A stretch of 64,000 nt of DNA from assembly GCF_007713465.1 (NCBI RefSeq), contig NZ_VMSG01000002.1, positions 356,075 to 420,074 on the forward strand, in the 5' to 3' direction. A program made the translations under genes and the position numbers. This document shows positions 55,199 through 63,986 of the stretch, piece by piece (the stretch's first letter is position 1; each line of letters starts with the position of its first letter). The notes under the pieces are model-generated. The model was not told the DNA's origin. It saw only the letters and a list, made by a program, of their open reading frames with translations, and did not search any database. Source of the DNA: Pseudomonas sp. H3(2019). Its GTDB lineage: Bacteria; Pseudomonadota; Gammaproteobacteria; Pseudomonadales; Pseudomonadaceae.

Positions 55199-55841
55199 AA
55201 GGATCCCTCCGACCAAGTAGCATGCACAGAGATTCACATAAAAACGGGGCGAAAACACTCCCTCTCCTTTGACGCCAAAGAAACGATCAAACAGCAATCG
55301 CCTCGAGGTTCCTGGCGGCCAATTTCCGCCGAAACCAAACATCAGACCGAAGAACATCCCGGCAATCATCCCGACGTTTCCCGGTACTCGTTCTTGAGCG
55401 TAGACCACAATGGCGAGAACGCCGAAGCCAGGATGAAGCCGATCACCACGCTCAGCACACGGGTCCAGAACAGGTCCACATGAGGCAGCAATAGCGTGAC
55501 GAGGATCGAGCCACCCTCCCCGCCCAAGGGCGGGTACGCGTGGTCGGGCTGGAACTTGACGGGCGTTGCATCAGCTATCGTCTAGGCTTGCTGGAACAGG
55601 GTCGGCTCTAACGACTACAACTTGGCGTTCCTGGCGCAATATGCCGGTCTGGGCAACGGCCGAGTGCTGCTTGATGAGTGGATTCGCTGGGGTCTGGACG
55701 AGGGCTGGCAGCACATCAAACCGAGGCTGCAACAGTGGCATGCCAAACGTGCGGCAGCTGTCGCACGTTTGGCCCGCTCCCCCGTCGTGACCGGCGTCAA
55801 TAAAAAAATCGCGCCCACTGCACATCCCATGGAGGACGAAC
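55199..55841. other. right border of EPS island: gene remnants
   Basis: No complete gene. Leftward, from about 55578 to a stop near 55373, a frame without start codon reads like a real membrane protein end (DLFWTRVLSVVIGFILASAF, then LKNEYRETSG). Rightward, from about 55583 to 55870, a frame without start reads YNLAFLAQYAGLGNGRVLL and DEWIRWGLDEGW, also protein-like. Both begin at the same spot, which looks like a recombination scar. Confidence 0.5.
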
Positions 55842-56636
55842 ATGCCTCGCCAAGTCATAGTCAACGCTGACGATTTCGGTCTCAGCCTGAATGAAAACGC
55901 AGTCATCCTGCGGGCCTTCCAGGCCGGGGTGATCAGCTCCGCTACCGTCATGGCCAACATGCCGGCCTTCGCAGCGGCCTGTGAGCTGGCGCAACAGCCA
56001 CTGCTCAAGGGCCGCGTCGGCCTGCACTTCAACCTCACGTACGGCCGGCCCCTGAGCCGGGCGATTCTCGAGCTGCCAAACTTTTGCGACACGGCTGGCG
56101 AGTTCGACCTGAACCTGCCCCGCCACCGCCTGTGGCTCAGCCGCCAGCAACACGATGCAGTGCTGAAGGAGCTCGAAGCGCAATGGCAGCACTGCCTGGA
56201 CAATGGCCTGCAGCCCAGCCATCTCGATTCCCACCAGCATGTTCACACTATCTGGCCGATCGGTGAGATCGTCGCGCGTTTTGCTGCCCGCCAAGGAGTC
56301 CCCGTTCGCCTGGCGCGCAATCTGGGGCACAACCTCAGCCTGGCCAAGCGAGTATTCAAGAGCTTGCTCAACCGGCGTTTACAGCGCCTCGCCGGTGCCA
56401 CGGCGGACTACGTCTGTACCCCGGTGGACTTGCGCAACGCCAGGCCACCGGAAGACGGACTACTGGAAATCGTTGCCCATCCGACGATGCTCGGCAGCGA
56501 CTTTGGCGACGCCTATCTGTATCAGGGTGAGTCCTTGAGCAAGTTGCTCGACAACCGCCTGCCGGGCATTCCACGGGTTTGCTATAACGTGCTGGTACGC
56601 ACACGACCCGCAGCGGCCACGACGGCATTGGATTAG
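55842..56636 (+). CDS. ChbG/HpnK (YdjC) family deacetylase
   Basis: GGAGG precedes the ATG. The 264-residue protein has the YdjC fold with the metal-binding NADDFG (residues 8-13), GLHFNLTYGRPL, SHLDSHQHVHTIWP (two metal-binding His) and EIVAHPT. Family members remove N-acetyl groups from chitooligosaccharides (ChbG) or act on hopanoid lipids (HpnK). There are no hopanoid genes near. The proximity to the EPS island suggests sugar modification, but a separate origin is as likely. Confidence 0.9.
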   Translation: MPRQVIVNADDFGLSLNENAVILRAFQAGVISSATVMANMPAFAAACELAQQPLLKGRVGLHFNLTYGRPLSRAILELPNFCDTAGEFDLNLPRHRLWLSRQQHDAVLKELEAQWQHCLDNGLQPSHLDSHQHVHTIWPIGEIVARFAARQGVPVRLARNLGHNLSLAKRVFKSLLNRRLQRLAGATADYVCTPVDLRNARPPEDGLLEIVAHPTMLGSDFGDAYLYQGESLSKLLDNRLPGIPRVCYNVLVRTRPAAATTALD

Positions 56637-56649
56637 CACAACGATGACA

Positions 56650-56683
56650 GCACAATGCCCGGGACTGGCCACGGGCATTGTGC
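56650..56683. terminator. bidirectional terminator-like hairpin
   Basis: Perfect 12-base arms GCACAATGCCCG (56650-56661) and its complement (56672-56683) enclose a ten-base loop between the convergent deacetylase and small acidic protein genes. Confidence 0.6.
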
Positions 56684-56697
56684 AAAAGGCGGATGGC

Positions 56698-56856
56698 TCA
56701 GGGTTTAAGCGGCCATTCCTGGTCAAGATCCGAAAGGCTTTTGCCGTCGTCCGGATGCTTCCACGTCGGATCGGGTGGATTCTCTTCCGGGGTCGCTTCT
56801 TCTGGCCTTTCCTCTTCAGAATCTTCGTACTGTTCACGTTTCTTTTCGGTTGCCAT
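56698..56856 (-). CDS. small acidic hypothetical protein
   Basis: An AGGAGGAGG site fixes the ATG at 56856. The 52-residue product is extremely rich in Glu, Asp and Pro (SEEERPEEATPEENPPDPTW) and ends EWPLKP. It is probably disordered. No domain or partner known; convergent with the deacetylase gene. Confidence 0.65.
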   Translation of the reverse strand: MATEKKREQYEDSEEERPEEATPEENPPDPTWKHPDDGKSLSDLDQEWPLKP

Positions 56857-57185
56857 AAAGCCCTCCTCCTGAGGTTTGCGTTCAATTTCAGGATAGAACA
56901 AAAGCCACTGCTTCGTTATCGACCGACCGTCTGTATTGCACTGTGTACAGCAACCTTGGCGATTTTCGCCTCTTCCAGCAGCCCCTGAATCACCTGCTCT
57001 TGTTCGGCGCAATCAGCTTCCCCGAAATGGCTTTAGCGCACCCGCCCCTTGCCGTCGATCAAGGTGCTGGATCGCGGACCGGGACCTGACTCAGCGCTTG
57101 TTACCCTCCAGGCTGTTTGGTAGTCGTGAGATAGACTAAGCAGCGGGTATCGGAGGGTAGGAGTGACAGCTGTGGCGCGATTCTG
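56857..57185. other. intergenic region with possible remnant
   Basis: A 329-base gap. Leftward fragments such as RSSTLIDGKGRVR (about 57040-57090, ending at a stop) have a protein-like look faintly like a peroxiredoxin end, but no gene is supported. It also holds the promoter region of the HTH/TPR gene. Confidence 0.3.
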
Positions 57186-58406
57186 ATGGATTCGCTGATG
57201 ACGGCCGCGGCGCGTGCGCTCGCTGCGGGTGATCCCCTCGGCGCACTGAACCGGGTGGCCTTGCGCGACGATGCGCCGGCACTCGCGTTACGCGGCATCG
57301 CCATGGCGCAGCTCGGCGAACTGGTTCGCGCGAAGGCTCTGTTGCGCAGTGCGGCACGTGCCTTCGGTCCGAAAGAGGCCTTGGCCCGTGCGCGATGCGT
57401 GGTCGCCGAGGCCGAGATTGCGCTCGCTTCGCGCGACCTTGGCTGGCCTGCGAAAGCACTCGATGCAGCACGGACGACACTCGAAGAACACGGTGACCGG
57501 GTGAACGCCGCGCATGCCCGGTATCTCGAAATCCGGCGCCTGCTCCTGATCGGTCATCTCGACGAAGCCGAGCACAGGCTCGCCAAACTCGATCCCACGC
57601 CTTTACCACCCGCGTCGAGGGCTGTCCACGAGTTGGTCGTGGCGGGGATCGCGATGCGCCGCCTGCAGGCGAAGACGGCACGGGCGGCGCTCACTCGGGC
57701 CGAGCATGCCGCAGGCCACGCCGCAATCCCTGCGCTGACAGCCGAGGTCGACAGTGCACGCCTCCTCCTCGACACACCCGCGGCGCGCCTGATTACCGGT
57801 GGCGAGGAACGGTTCCTGCTGCTTGAGGATGTTGAAGTATTACTGGCGTCAAAGGCGCTCGTCGTGGACGCCTGCCGTCATCTCGTGCGTGACGCACGTG
57901 CGCAAGTCTCGTTCGCAAGGCGCCCAGTGCTGTTCACTCTCGCCCGGGCGCTGGGCGAAGCGTGGCCCGCCGACGTATCGAGGGAAATGCTTATCGCCCG
58001 AGCCTTCCGATTGAAGCTTGACGATGAGTCGCATCGCGCGCGATTGCGCGTCGAGCTCGGGCGACTTCGCGCGGCGCTGCGGACAGTGGCTGGCGTGACC
58101 GCAACAAAGCGCGGTTTTGCGCTGGTGCCGCGCAACGCACCGGAAGTCGTCGTGCTGGCACGCCCCGTCGAAGAGAAGCAGGCGGCGGTGCTCGCCTTCC
58201 TCGCCGACGGTGAGTCGTGGTCGAGTTCAGCCCTGGCGCTGGCACTTGGCGCCAGCCAGCGCACCGTGCAACGGGCACTCGATTCGCTGGCGGCGGCCGG
58301 CAAGGTCCAGTGGTTTGGTCGCGGGCGAGCGCGTCGCTGGATAACGCCTTCGGTGCCGGGTTTCGCGACGTCATTGTTACTCCCCGCTCCACTTCCAAGT
58401 GACTAG
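57186..58406 (+). CDS. HTH/TPR transcriptional regulator
   Basis: The 406-residue protein is soluble and alanine/arginine-rich. Residues 1-200 are TPR-like helical hairpins. Residues about 235-315 resemble a winged-helix OmpR-type DNA-binding domain (VLFTLARALGEAWPADVSREMLIARAF, then LRVELGRLRAAL, ending in a hairpin TKRGFALV). A second HTH lies at 330-385 (SSSALALALGASQRTVQRALDSLAAAGKVQWFGRGRARRW). GC content and CG-rich codon use exceed the neighbours, pointing to acquisition. The beta-propeller gene follows after 35 bases and may be its target. Confidence 0.72.
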   Translation: MDSLMTAAARALAAGDPLGALNRVALRDDAPALALRGIAMAQLGELVRAKALLRSAARAFGPKEALARARCVVAEAEIALASRDLGWPAKALDAARTTLEEHGDRVNAAHARYLEIRRLLLIGHLDEAEHRLAKLDPTPLPPASRAVHELVVAGIAMRRLQAKTARAALTRAEHAAGHAAIPALTAEVDSARLLLDTPAARLITGGEERFLLLEDVEVLLASKALVVDACRHLVRDARAQVSFARRPVLFTLARALGEAWPADVSREMLIARAFRLKLDDESHRARLRVELGRLRAALRTVAGVTATKRGFALVPRNAPEVVVLARPVEEKQAAVLAFLADGESWSSSALALALGASQRTVQRALDSLAAAGKVQWFGRGRARRWITPSVPGFATSLLLPAPLPSD

Positions 58407-58441
58407 GATCACTCCACGACCAAACCACCAGGGTGGAAGAC

Positions 58442-59071
58442 ATGAAACACTCAGCAGCCAAAATTATCCGCGAATATGGACCCTTTCCGGGGGTCGACCA
58501 TGTGCATGGGGTCACCTATGACGGCCAACAGGTCTGGTTCGCTTCCGGAGACAAACTGAACGCCCTCGATCCGGCGAGCGGGAATACCCTGCGCTCGATC
58601 GATGTCGCCGCGCACGCGGGCACAGCCTTCGACGGTCAGCACCTGTTTCAGATCGCCGAGGATCGCATCCAGAAGATCGACCCGAAAACCGGTCGCGTGC
58701 TCGCCACGATTCCCGCGCCTGGTGGCAGCGACTCAGGGCTCACATGGGCCGAAGGGACGCTCTGGGTGGGCGAGTATCGGGACCGGAAAATTCATCAGAT
58801 CGATCCCCGGACCGGGGCGATTCTGCGCACCATCGAATCCAACCGTTTCGTCACCGGGGTCACTTGGGTCGACGGAGAACTCTGGCACGGCACCTGGGAA
58901 GGTGACGAGAGTGAATTGAGGCAAGTCGACCCGCGAACGGGAGAGGTTCTGGAGAGCCTCAAAATGCCGTCTGGTGTCGGCGTATCGGGGCTCGAGTCGG
59001 ATGGAGCCGACCAGTTCTTCTGCGGAGGCGGAAACAGCGGCAAGGTAAGAGTGGTTCGTCGACCTGAATGA
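58442..59071 (+). CDS. beta-propeller (YncE/glutamine-cyclotransferase-like) protein
   Basis: The ATG at 58442 follows GGTGGAAG. The 209-residue cytoplasmic protein is made of about five repeats of roughly 40 residues, each with a W-x-G/F motif and IDPxTGxxLxTI (VWFASGDKLNALDPASG, IQKIDPKTGRVLATI, LWVGEYRDRKIHQIDPRTGAILRTI, LWHGTWEGDESELRQVDPRTGEVLESL). This pattern fits a beta-propeller. Without a signal peptide it is likely a cytosolic sensor or scaffold. It pairs with the HTH/TPR regulator upstream. Confidence 0.75.
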   Translation: MKHSAAKIIREYGPFPGVDHVHGVTYDGQQVWFASGDKLNALDPASGNTLRSIDVAAHAGTAFDGQHLFQIAEDRIQKIDPKTGRVLATIPAPGGSDSGLTWAEGTLWVGEYRDRKIHQIDPRTGAILRTIESNRFVTGVTWVDGELWHGTWEGDESELRQVDPRTGEVLESLKMPSGVGVSGLESDGADQFFCGGGNSGKVRVVRRPE

Positions 59072-59171
59072 GACGCTGCGATCGACAGCAGACGGCGCCA
59101 CTACCAATCAGTAACTATGCTTGGTTGTGTTGTCGGGCCCTGATAATACATCGCGGAAGGAGGCGTTTGAG

Positions 59172-59657
59172 ATGCAACTCATCACGTTGAAAATCGATAA
59201 GCCGGAAGCGACGAACTTCATTTTTGGGCAGACGCACTTCATCAAGTCCGTCGAGGACATTCATGAAGCATTAGTCAGTAGCGTTCCGGGCATCACGTTT
59301 GGCCTGGCCTTTTGTGAAGCCTCCGGCAAATGCCTGGTGCGCTGGTCCGGCACCGACAGCGCGATGATCGAACTGGCGCAAAAAAACGCGAAAGCCATCG
59401 CCTCAGGCCATAGCTTCATCATTTTCCTCGGCGACGGTTTCTATCCGCTCAACGTGTTGAACGCCCTCAAAATGGTTCCTGAGGTGTGCCATATCTTTTG
59501 TGCGACAGCTAACCCAACGGAAGTCATTCTCGCTGAAACGGAACAAGGGCGAGCGATTCTGGGCGTAGTGGATGGTTTTTGCGCCAAGGACATTGAAGGC
59601 GACGAAGACATCCTGTGGCGCAAAAACCTGTTGCGACAGATCGGCTACAAGCTCTGA
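59172..59657 (+). CDS. adenosine-specific kinase family protein
   Basis: GGAGG before 59172 sets the start; an earlier in-frame start at 59121 is not supported. The 161-residue protein matches the adenosine-specific kinase family (PF04008): GITFGLAFCEASGKCLVRWSGTD, AKAIASGHSFIIFLGDGFYPLNVLNALKMVPEVCHIFCATANP, then GRAILGVVDGF and LLRQIGYKL. The family name comes from a structural-genomics assignment, and the in vivo role is uncertain. Single gene, own promoter. Confidence 0.88.
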   Translation: MQLITLKIDKPEATNFIFGQTHFIKSVEDIHEALVSSVPGITFGLAFCEASGKCLVRWSGTDSAMIELAQKNAKAIASGHSFIIFLGDGFYPLNVLNALKMVPEVCHIFCATANPTEVILAETEQGRAILGVVDGFCAKDIEGDEDILWRKNLLRQIGYKL

Positions 59658-59743
59658 GCTGAAGCGCCGACAATGAGCGGTGCCGTGACCGCGCCGCAAG
59701 CGAAACACTTCCATGCAGGGTGCAGTCACGGTCACTCAGCGCC

Positions 59744-60364
59744 TCAACGAATCAGCATCGCTGCGGCAGCCGCCACCATGATCGCCGCCGCACCGCGGAA
59801 CAGCCGCTGTTGCGCTCGCAGGCTCGACAGCAGGTGCCGGATGCGCACCGCGCCGACAATGAACAGTGCGCCAACACCCAGCAGAACCAGAATGGTCAGT
59901 GGCACCAGCATCAGCCCCCAGGTCTGCAACGTGACCGTCTCAAGATTGATCACCAGCGGCAGCAACGCCAGATAGAAGGCGATGGTCTTCGGGTTGCCCA
60001 GAGTAATGGTCAGACCGGACATCGCCGCCGACAGCAACTCCTTCTTCTTCACCGGTTTGCCGACTTCGATCGCCTGATGGTTGGCGAACCAGAACTGCCA
60101 GGCCAGATAGCCCAGGTACAGCGCCGCCGCCCAGCGTACCAGCTGGAATAACGCATTGAAGTGCTCGGCGATCATCGCCAGGCCAAAGACGGCAAATGAC
60201 AGGTAAGTCAGATCGCCGAGGATCAACCCAAACAACAGACAAAAACCCGACAACGCGCCACCGCTGACGCTCCGCGCCACCAGCGCCGCCATGCCGGGGC
60301 CGGGAATGGCGGCCGCGATGCCCAGCGCTGCCGAATAGGTAAGTACTTGCGTCAAATCGAGCAT
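59744..60364 (-). CDS. LysE/RhtB family amino-acid exporter
   Basis: AGGAG precedes the ATG at 60364. The 206-residue protein has six membrane helices and the LysE marks: IPGPGMAALVARSVSGG near residue 20 and ITLGNPKTIAFYLALLPLVI. It exports an amino acid or derivative. An Lrp/AsnC regulator gene lies about 1.1 kb away, beyond DUF2000, a common partner for such exporters. Confidence 0.9.
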   Translation of the reverse strand: MLDLTQVLTYSAALGIAAAIPGPGMAALVARSVSGGALSGFCLLFGLILGDLTYLSFAVFGLAMIAEHFNALFQLVRWAAALYLGYLAWQFWFANHQAIEVGKPVKKKELLSAAMSGLTITLGNPKTIAFYLALLPLVINLETVTLQTWGLMLVPLTILVLLGVGALFIVGAVRIRHLLSSLRAQQRLFRGAAAIMVAAAAAMLIR

Positions 60365-60646
60365 GTCGTGCTCCTCAGGTAATTTATTATTGTCTTGCTC
60401 GACACTTTCCGCTTCCGGCAAGCCAGGTTATCTATGACACTGCCGGATAAAACAGACTATCTACCCAAGTAAAAATGCGAATACGCCTTGACATAACGGA
60501 GTATGTTTTTAATACGCCACAAGCCGAATATAATTCAACTCCCCGCTGCAGATACCACCCTTCTCAAACACTGCATGTTATTGATGAACTGTACGTGACA
60601 ACTCCAGAATCTCAGGCTGAACAAAACGTACACTACAACCGCCTTG

Positions 60647-61069
60647 TCATTTGAACAGCGAAAGATTACCGGTCAACTTGCTGATTTTTTTCTTCGGCCC
60701 GATCAAGCCGATGGCAACCAACTCTATGGCTGAACTGTCGGCCTCGGAGATACGCGACTCATACTCCTGATACGTCTTGCAGGATTGTGCCAAGGCGCTG
60801 AATGGCATGATGTGAAATTCATCATCCACCAGCGCTTTCTCTTGAAGTTCCTGCAAGTACTCATTGGTGGACAGCAGAATCGGCAACGGTGCGTAGATGA
60901 CGCCGGGGTAATTGACATTGTCACGGCTTTGCATGTCAGGTCCGACCAAACCTTTTACCGAGCGCCCCAGGCTGACGCCGATAACGCTGACGGCATTGGC
61001 CGCATGTCCCAGCCCCAGTGCTTTGTCGACGACAATCACGCATTTGTGAACGGCAGCATCGAAATTCAT
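60647..61069 (-). CDS. DUF2000 family protein
   Basis: GGAGG precedes the ATG at 61069. The 140-residue protein has the DUF2000 pattern: AVHKCVIVVDKALGLGHAANAVSVIGVSLG near the start, then GVIYAPLPILLS and a conserved IELVAIGLIGPKKKISKLTGNLSLFK end. DUF2000 resembles peptidyl-tRNA hydrolase type 2 in fold; its function is unknown. It is often placed beside Lrp regulators and LysE exporters, as here. Confidence 0.85.
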   Translation of the reverse strand: MNFDAAVHKCVIVVDKALGLGHAANAVSVIGVSLGRSVKGLVGPDMQSRDNVNYPGVIYAPLPILLSTNEYLQELQEKALVDDEFHIMPFSALAQSCKTYQEYESRISEADSSAIELVAIGLIGPKKKISKLTGNLSLFK

Positions 61070-61086
61070 TGAATCCTCCACGACTA

Positions 61087-61218
61087 TCAATAAACCTTCA
61101 GTTCTTCAAGTTTTGTCACACCGAAGTCAGCCCAACCTTCGAACAACCCGACAAACTTCGTAGTGTCACTACCAATGTCAATATCCACTACCTGCCAAGA
61201 TGAAGAATCCTTTATCAC
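61087..61218 (-). CDS. possible small ORF upstream of DUF2000
   Basis: A GTG at 61218 with GAAGGA 12 bases before it opens 43 codons (VIKDSSSWQVVDIDIGSDTTK, and so on) ending in KLEELKVY at a TGA 18 bases before the DUF2000 start. The residue pattern reads like a natural domain end (FVGLFEGWADFGV). A TTG at 61254 is an alternative. It may be a short gene or the tail of a lost one. Confidence 0.35.
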   Translation of the reverse strand: MIKDSSSWQVVDIDIGSDTTKFVGLFEGWADFGVTKLEELKVY

Positions 61219-61440
61219 CCTGCAATCGCGTCCTTCGGAAAAGGAAGCAACCAACTGTGGTTTATGTATTCAACGACGCGTCCGGCATCGGTTTGTGCAT
61301 AGAGGCTAAAGCGTGGCAACTTCAACGTTAGAAGTTGAAAAAATCTTATCCCCTTTAGCCGGGGAAAAAATTTCTATTTTAATTGCCGGGTCGATGCATT
61401 CTGGTAGGATCTACCTCTTTATCACAGGGACGCGGAATTT
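61219..61440. other. divergent promoter region of DUF2000 and Lrp genes
   Basis: An AT-rich stretch with a hairpin-like CAACTTCAACGTTAGAAGTTG around 61317 and the Lrp promoter area. Lrp-family proteins usually bind such sites next to their own gene; no precise box can be named. Confidence 0.35.
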
Positions 61441-61926
61441 ATGACCGATCAGACGCTGAATCTGACAGATGTCAAAATCCTTACAGCCTTGCAACAGGAC
61501 GGCAGGATCACCAACCAGACCTTGGCCGACCATATCGGCATGTCTGCCTCGCCCTGCTGGCGCAGGGTCCGGCAGTTGGAAGAACACCGCTATATTCAAG
61601 GCTACAGGGCGGTGCTCGACCGACGCAGGATCGGGCTGGGAGTGATGGTGTTCATCCGGGTCAGCATCGACCATCACAGCGCAGCCGAGGCCCGGAAGTT
61701 CGAGCAGGAAGTGATGCAGTTGGACGATGTGGTGGCGTGCTACAGCATCGGTGGCGACGCTGACTTCCTGTTGCAGGTAGTGGCGCGCGATCTCGACTCG
61801 TTTGCCGACTTCGCGATGTCGGTCATCCGACAGTTGCCCGGCATCAAGGAGATGCAGAGCATGTTCGTGCTCAAGGAGATCAAGCCGTTCGTGGCGTTCC
61901 CGGTCAAGCGCTCCCTAGAAGCCTGA
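61441..61926 (+). CDS. Lrp/AsnC family transcriptional regulator
   Basis: The 161-residue protein has the N-terminal winged HTH (residues 6-50, LNLTDVKILTALQQDGRITNQTLADHIGMSASPCWRRVRQLEE) and the C-terminal RAM/AsnC ligand-binding domain (VMVFIRVSIDHH, DVVACYSIGGDADFLLQVVARDLDSFADF). It senses an amino acid and likely controls the divergent DUF2000 gene and the LysE exporter. Binding effector unknown. Confidence 0.93.
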   Translation: MTDQTLNLTDVKILTALQQDGRITNQTLADHIGMSASPCWRRVRQLEEHRYIQGYRAVLDRRRIGLGVMVFIRVSIDHHSAAEARKFEQEVMQLDDVVACYSIGGDADFLLQVVARDLDSFADFAMSVIRQLPGIKEMQSMFVLKEIKPFVAFPVKRSLEA

Positions 61927-62030
61927 GGAGACCTTTCAGGCCGTCAGTTAGCAGAAACTCGCGCACCTGCACTCACCCTGTCGCCAAGGTAGAGGGCAGC
62001 CCTGTGTTACGCGCATGAATCCGAAAACCA

Positions 62031-62059
62031 ACAAAGCCCAGTCCAGTGCTGGGCTTTGT
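62031..62059 (+). terminator. rho-independent terminator
   Basis: Inverted arms ACAAAGCCCAG (62031-62041) and CTGGGCTTTGT (62049-62059) with a seven-base loop and a T-rich end follow the Lrp gene by about 100 bases. Confidence 0.7.
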
Positions 62060-62176
62060 CACGTCAGGAAAGACGTCTTGCTTGCCCTGTTATTTCGAGG
62101 CGTACAACAACTCCCAGAAACGACAAAATCCTACACTAGACTAGACTCTGCCCACACACCACGGATGGATCTCCCA

Positions 62177-62458
62177 ATGAAACCAGTCTACCTGGCACTC
62201 ACTGCGTGTTTGATCTTTCAGCCCGCGTTCGCAAGATCTGATACTGATCCTCAAGTAGTAAACCCTGACGAATCGCAACTGGTCGAGCATGGCTCGTACA
62301 TCAATAGCGACGGAAAAACCGTACACAGCCCCGCCCACACAAAATCAAATCGCGCACCCGAGGGTGCAACCGCCAAGTGTCGCGACAATACCTACAGTTT
62401 TAGCCTGCACCGCCGTGGCACCTGCTCCCGCCATGGTGGGGTGATGGCTTGGCTATAA
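62177..62458 (+). CDS. DUF3761 small secreted protein
   Basis: The ATG at 62177 opens a signal peptide (MKPVYLALTACLIFQPAFA) and yields 93 residues. The C-terminal ATAKCRDNTYSFSLHRRGTCSRHGGVMAWL matches the DUF3761 domain, with two cysteines that can pair. Found in many Pseudomonas and phage-like settings; function unknown. The mature part is polar. Confidence 0.85.
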   Translation: MKPVYLALTACLIFQPAFARSDTDPQVVNPDESQLVEHGSYINSDGKTVHSPAHTKSNRAPEGATAKCRDNTYSFSLHRRGTCSRHGGVMAWL

Positions 62459-62602
62459 GCCATAACTGTCGATCAGTTTCGAGTCGCGCCGCCCGGGCTC
62501 AAAGGTCAAGTTCGACGGAATCGTCGGCACGCAGACGCTAAACAGTCTACCGACCACGATGATCGATCAACTCAAACGAACTTCTGCCCGATCCACACCC
62601 GC

Positions 62603-62830
62603 TCATTTCGCCGAGGGTAGAGACCGGTGCGCAATGGCGGCTTGAGCCATTTCAATCTCGGCGATGGCGTCTTCAGCATGGTCGGGTTTGACCCAATTAA
62701 ACTCGGGGTCGCCAATTATTGCGCCAATTGACTTCCTGCACAGCTCGTCGGCTTCCAAGCCTTGTCGCCCAGCGACCGCCATTACCGTTTTAAGCGCTAT
62801 CTCAAGCGCAACCACTCGATCTTCGCTCAT
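62603..62830 (-). CDS. small hypothetical protein
   Basis: The ATG at 62830 follows GAGGG and gives 75 residues. The sequence is helical and acidic (MSEDRVVALEIALKTVMAV, LCRKSIGAIIG, AEDAIAEIEMA). No family recognised; stands alone. Confidence 0.6.
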   Translation of the reverse strand: MSEDRVVALEIALKTVMAVAGRQGLEADELCRKSIGAIIGDPEFNWVKPDHAEDAIAEIEMAQAAIAHRSLPSAK

Positions 62831-63341
62831 GACGCAACCCTCTTTGTAGAGCATTAAGCGTAGATCAATCTCAACTTCAATGAATCATGCTCCCTGGGGT
62901 TGAAAACGAGAAAAGCCCTGCAAGCGTAAATCTGCAGGGCTTCTCGGTCAGACTGACCGTCTCATTAAGCCGGAAAGGACTTCACTGTGAGTTAGCAGCG
63001 GATTTGGCACCGACCAGGACCTTGGACGATGAACTCCGCAAAGGACGGGAAACAGGCGTGTAGGGCTCTGTGAGCATGACAATGGACCATGGTAGTTCAA
63101 CTCGACAAAGGGCTGTGAAAGCTGCAAGTCCTCTCACCTGAAAGCACTCTCAAGCGTTCGCCCCTCACCGGATCAAAGGAAGCATATACAATGCGCAAGA
63201 GCACATCGCAGACTGGTGCCCAAAACACAAAAAGGAAGATGTGTGTTATTCCGAATCTGAACGCCACACGTTCAGTGATAGTGCTGATGCCTGGCACCCT
63301 CTCTCATTCATGCACATCTCTGACACGTTCTCGTCCCCAGC
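62831..63341. other. intergenic region with terminator and possible coding remnant
   Basis: A 511-base gap. It contains a hairpin at 62913-62942 and, in its right half, a start-less rightward reading frame described separately (63137-63345). Confidence 0.4.
62913..62942. terminator. terminator-like hairpin
   Basis: Arms AAGCCCTGCA (62913-62922) and TGCAGGGCTT (62933-62942) enclose ten bases, flanked by A-rich and T/C-rich sides. It is upstream of the small gene on the minus strand. Confidence 0.5.
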
Positions 63342-63345
63342 ATGA
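63137..63345 (+). pseudogene. start-less coding remnant ending at the membrane-protein gene start
   Basis: From a stop near 63137 to TGA at 63343-63345 one frame reads like a natural protein (RIKGSIYNAQEHIADWCPKH, then KKEDVCYSESERHTF and ADAWHPLSFMHI) but has no ATG, GTG or TTG. Its TGA overlaps the next start by three bases (ATGA), a common operon joint. A second frame with an ATG at 63191 also overlaps but has unlikely composition. Probably the tail of a decayed gene. Confidence 0.35.
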
Positions 63346-63986
63346 GTAAGACAATGCTTCGCTCCAACACCCGATGGTTATGGCTTTACTTCCCGATGAG
63401 CTGGATTGCCGTAGGTGTTGTGCTTCTGCACATCGTTTTCTACGACTGGACCCTTCTGACGCCCAAGGATGTCGGCGGTACCCTGTTCGGCGGTGCCATG
63501 TCCACCCAACTGTTTCTCAGCGGCTGGGCCGTTGCCACCCTCGGCCTGATAGTGGCCATCCTGCTACGGCTGCCGGGGTCGATTCTCGCCTGGATCACCG
63601 CCGGGCTTGTGCCGCTGTGTATCGGTGGCTGGTGGCAATTGAACTACCCGGACGATGCCAACGGCAATCTGCTTTACAGCCCCGTACAGGCCGATATCAC
63701 GATTGCCATGCTGATCGGCGCAGCGATCCTGGCCAGCGGTTTGTATGCCCGTATCAGGGTAAAAACGGCGTCCAGAAACGCGTCACTCTCCGGGCTGAAA
63801 ATATTCGGGAAAACCGTGGCTGCCGCAGCGTTGAGCGCATTTTTTATAGCCGTGCCACTGGCCTTCCTCAAGCAGCAGGCATTGCCCTATTGCGCCTTCA
63901 GCAAGGAAGGTCAGCAGTTGTCGGTCTGTTTGAGCGAGGAGGATGGTAAGCGCTCCATGAACTCCACATTCAAAGTCATCACCTGA
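63342..63986 (+). CDS. integral membrane protein of unknown function
   Basis: The 214-residue protein has four or five membrane helices (about residues 15-32, 54-75, 79-98, 116-133 and 155-175) and a short C-terminal soluble part with two cysteines (LPYCAFSKEG and LSVCLSEEDG). No domain is recognised. It is the last complete gene in the window. Confidence 0.65.
   Translation: MSKTMLRSNTRWLWLYFPMSWIAVGVVLLHIVFYDWTLLTPKDVGGTLFGGAMSTQLFLSGWAVATLGLIVAILLRLPGSILAWITAGLVPLCIGGWWQLNYPDDANGNLLYSPVQADITIAMLIGAAILASGLYARIRVKTASRNASLSGLKIFGKTVAAAALSAFFIAVPLAFLKQQALPYCAFSKEGQQLSVCLSEEDGKRSMNSTFKVIT

Noticed and set aside
57136..57681. 181-codon frame antisense to the HTH/TPR gene
   Set aside because: Arg/Pro/Ser-rich composition typical of a shadow frame in very GC-rich DNA; no ribosome site.
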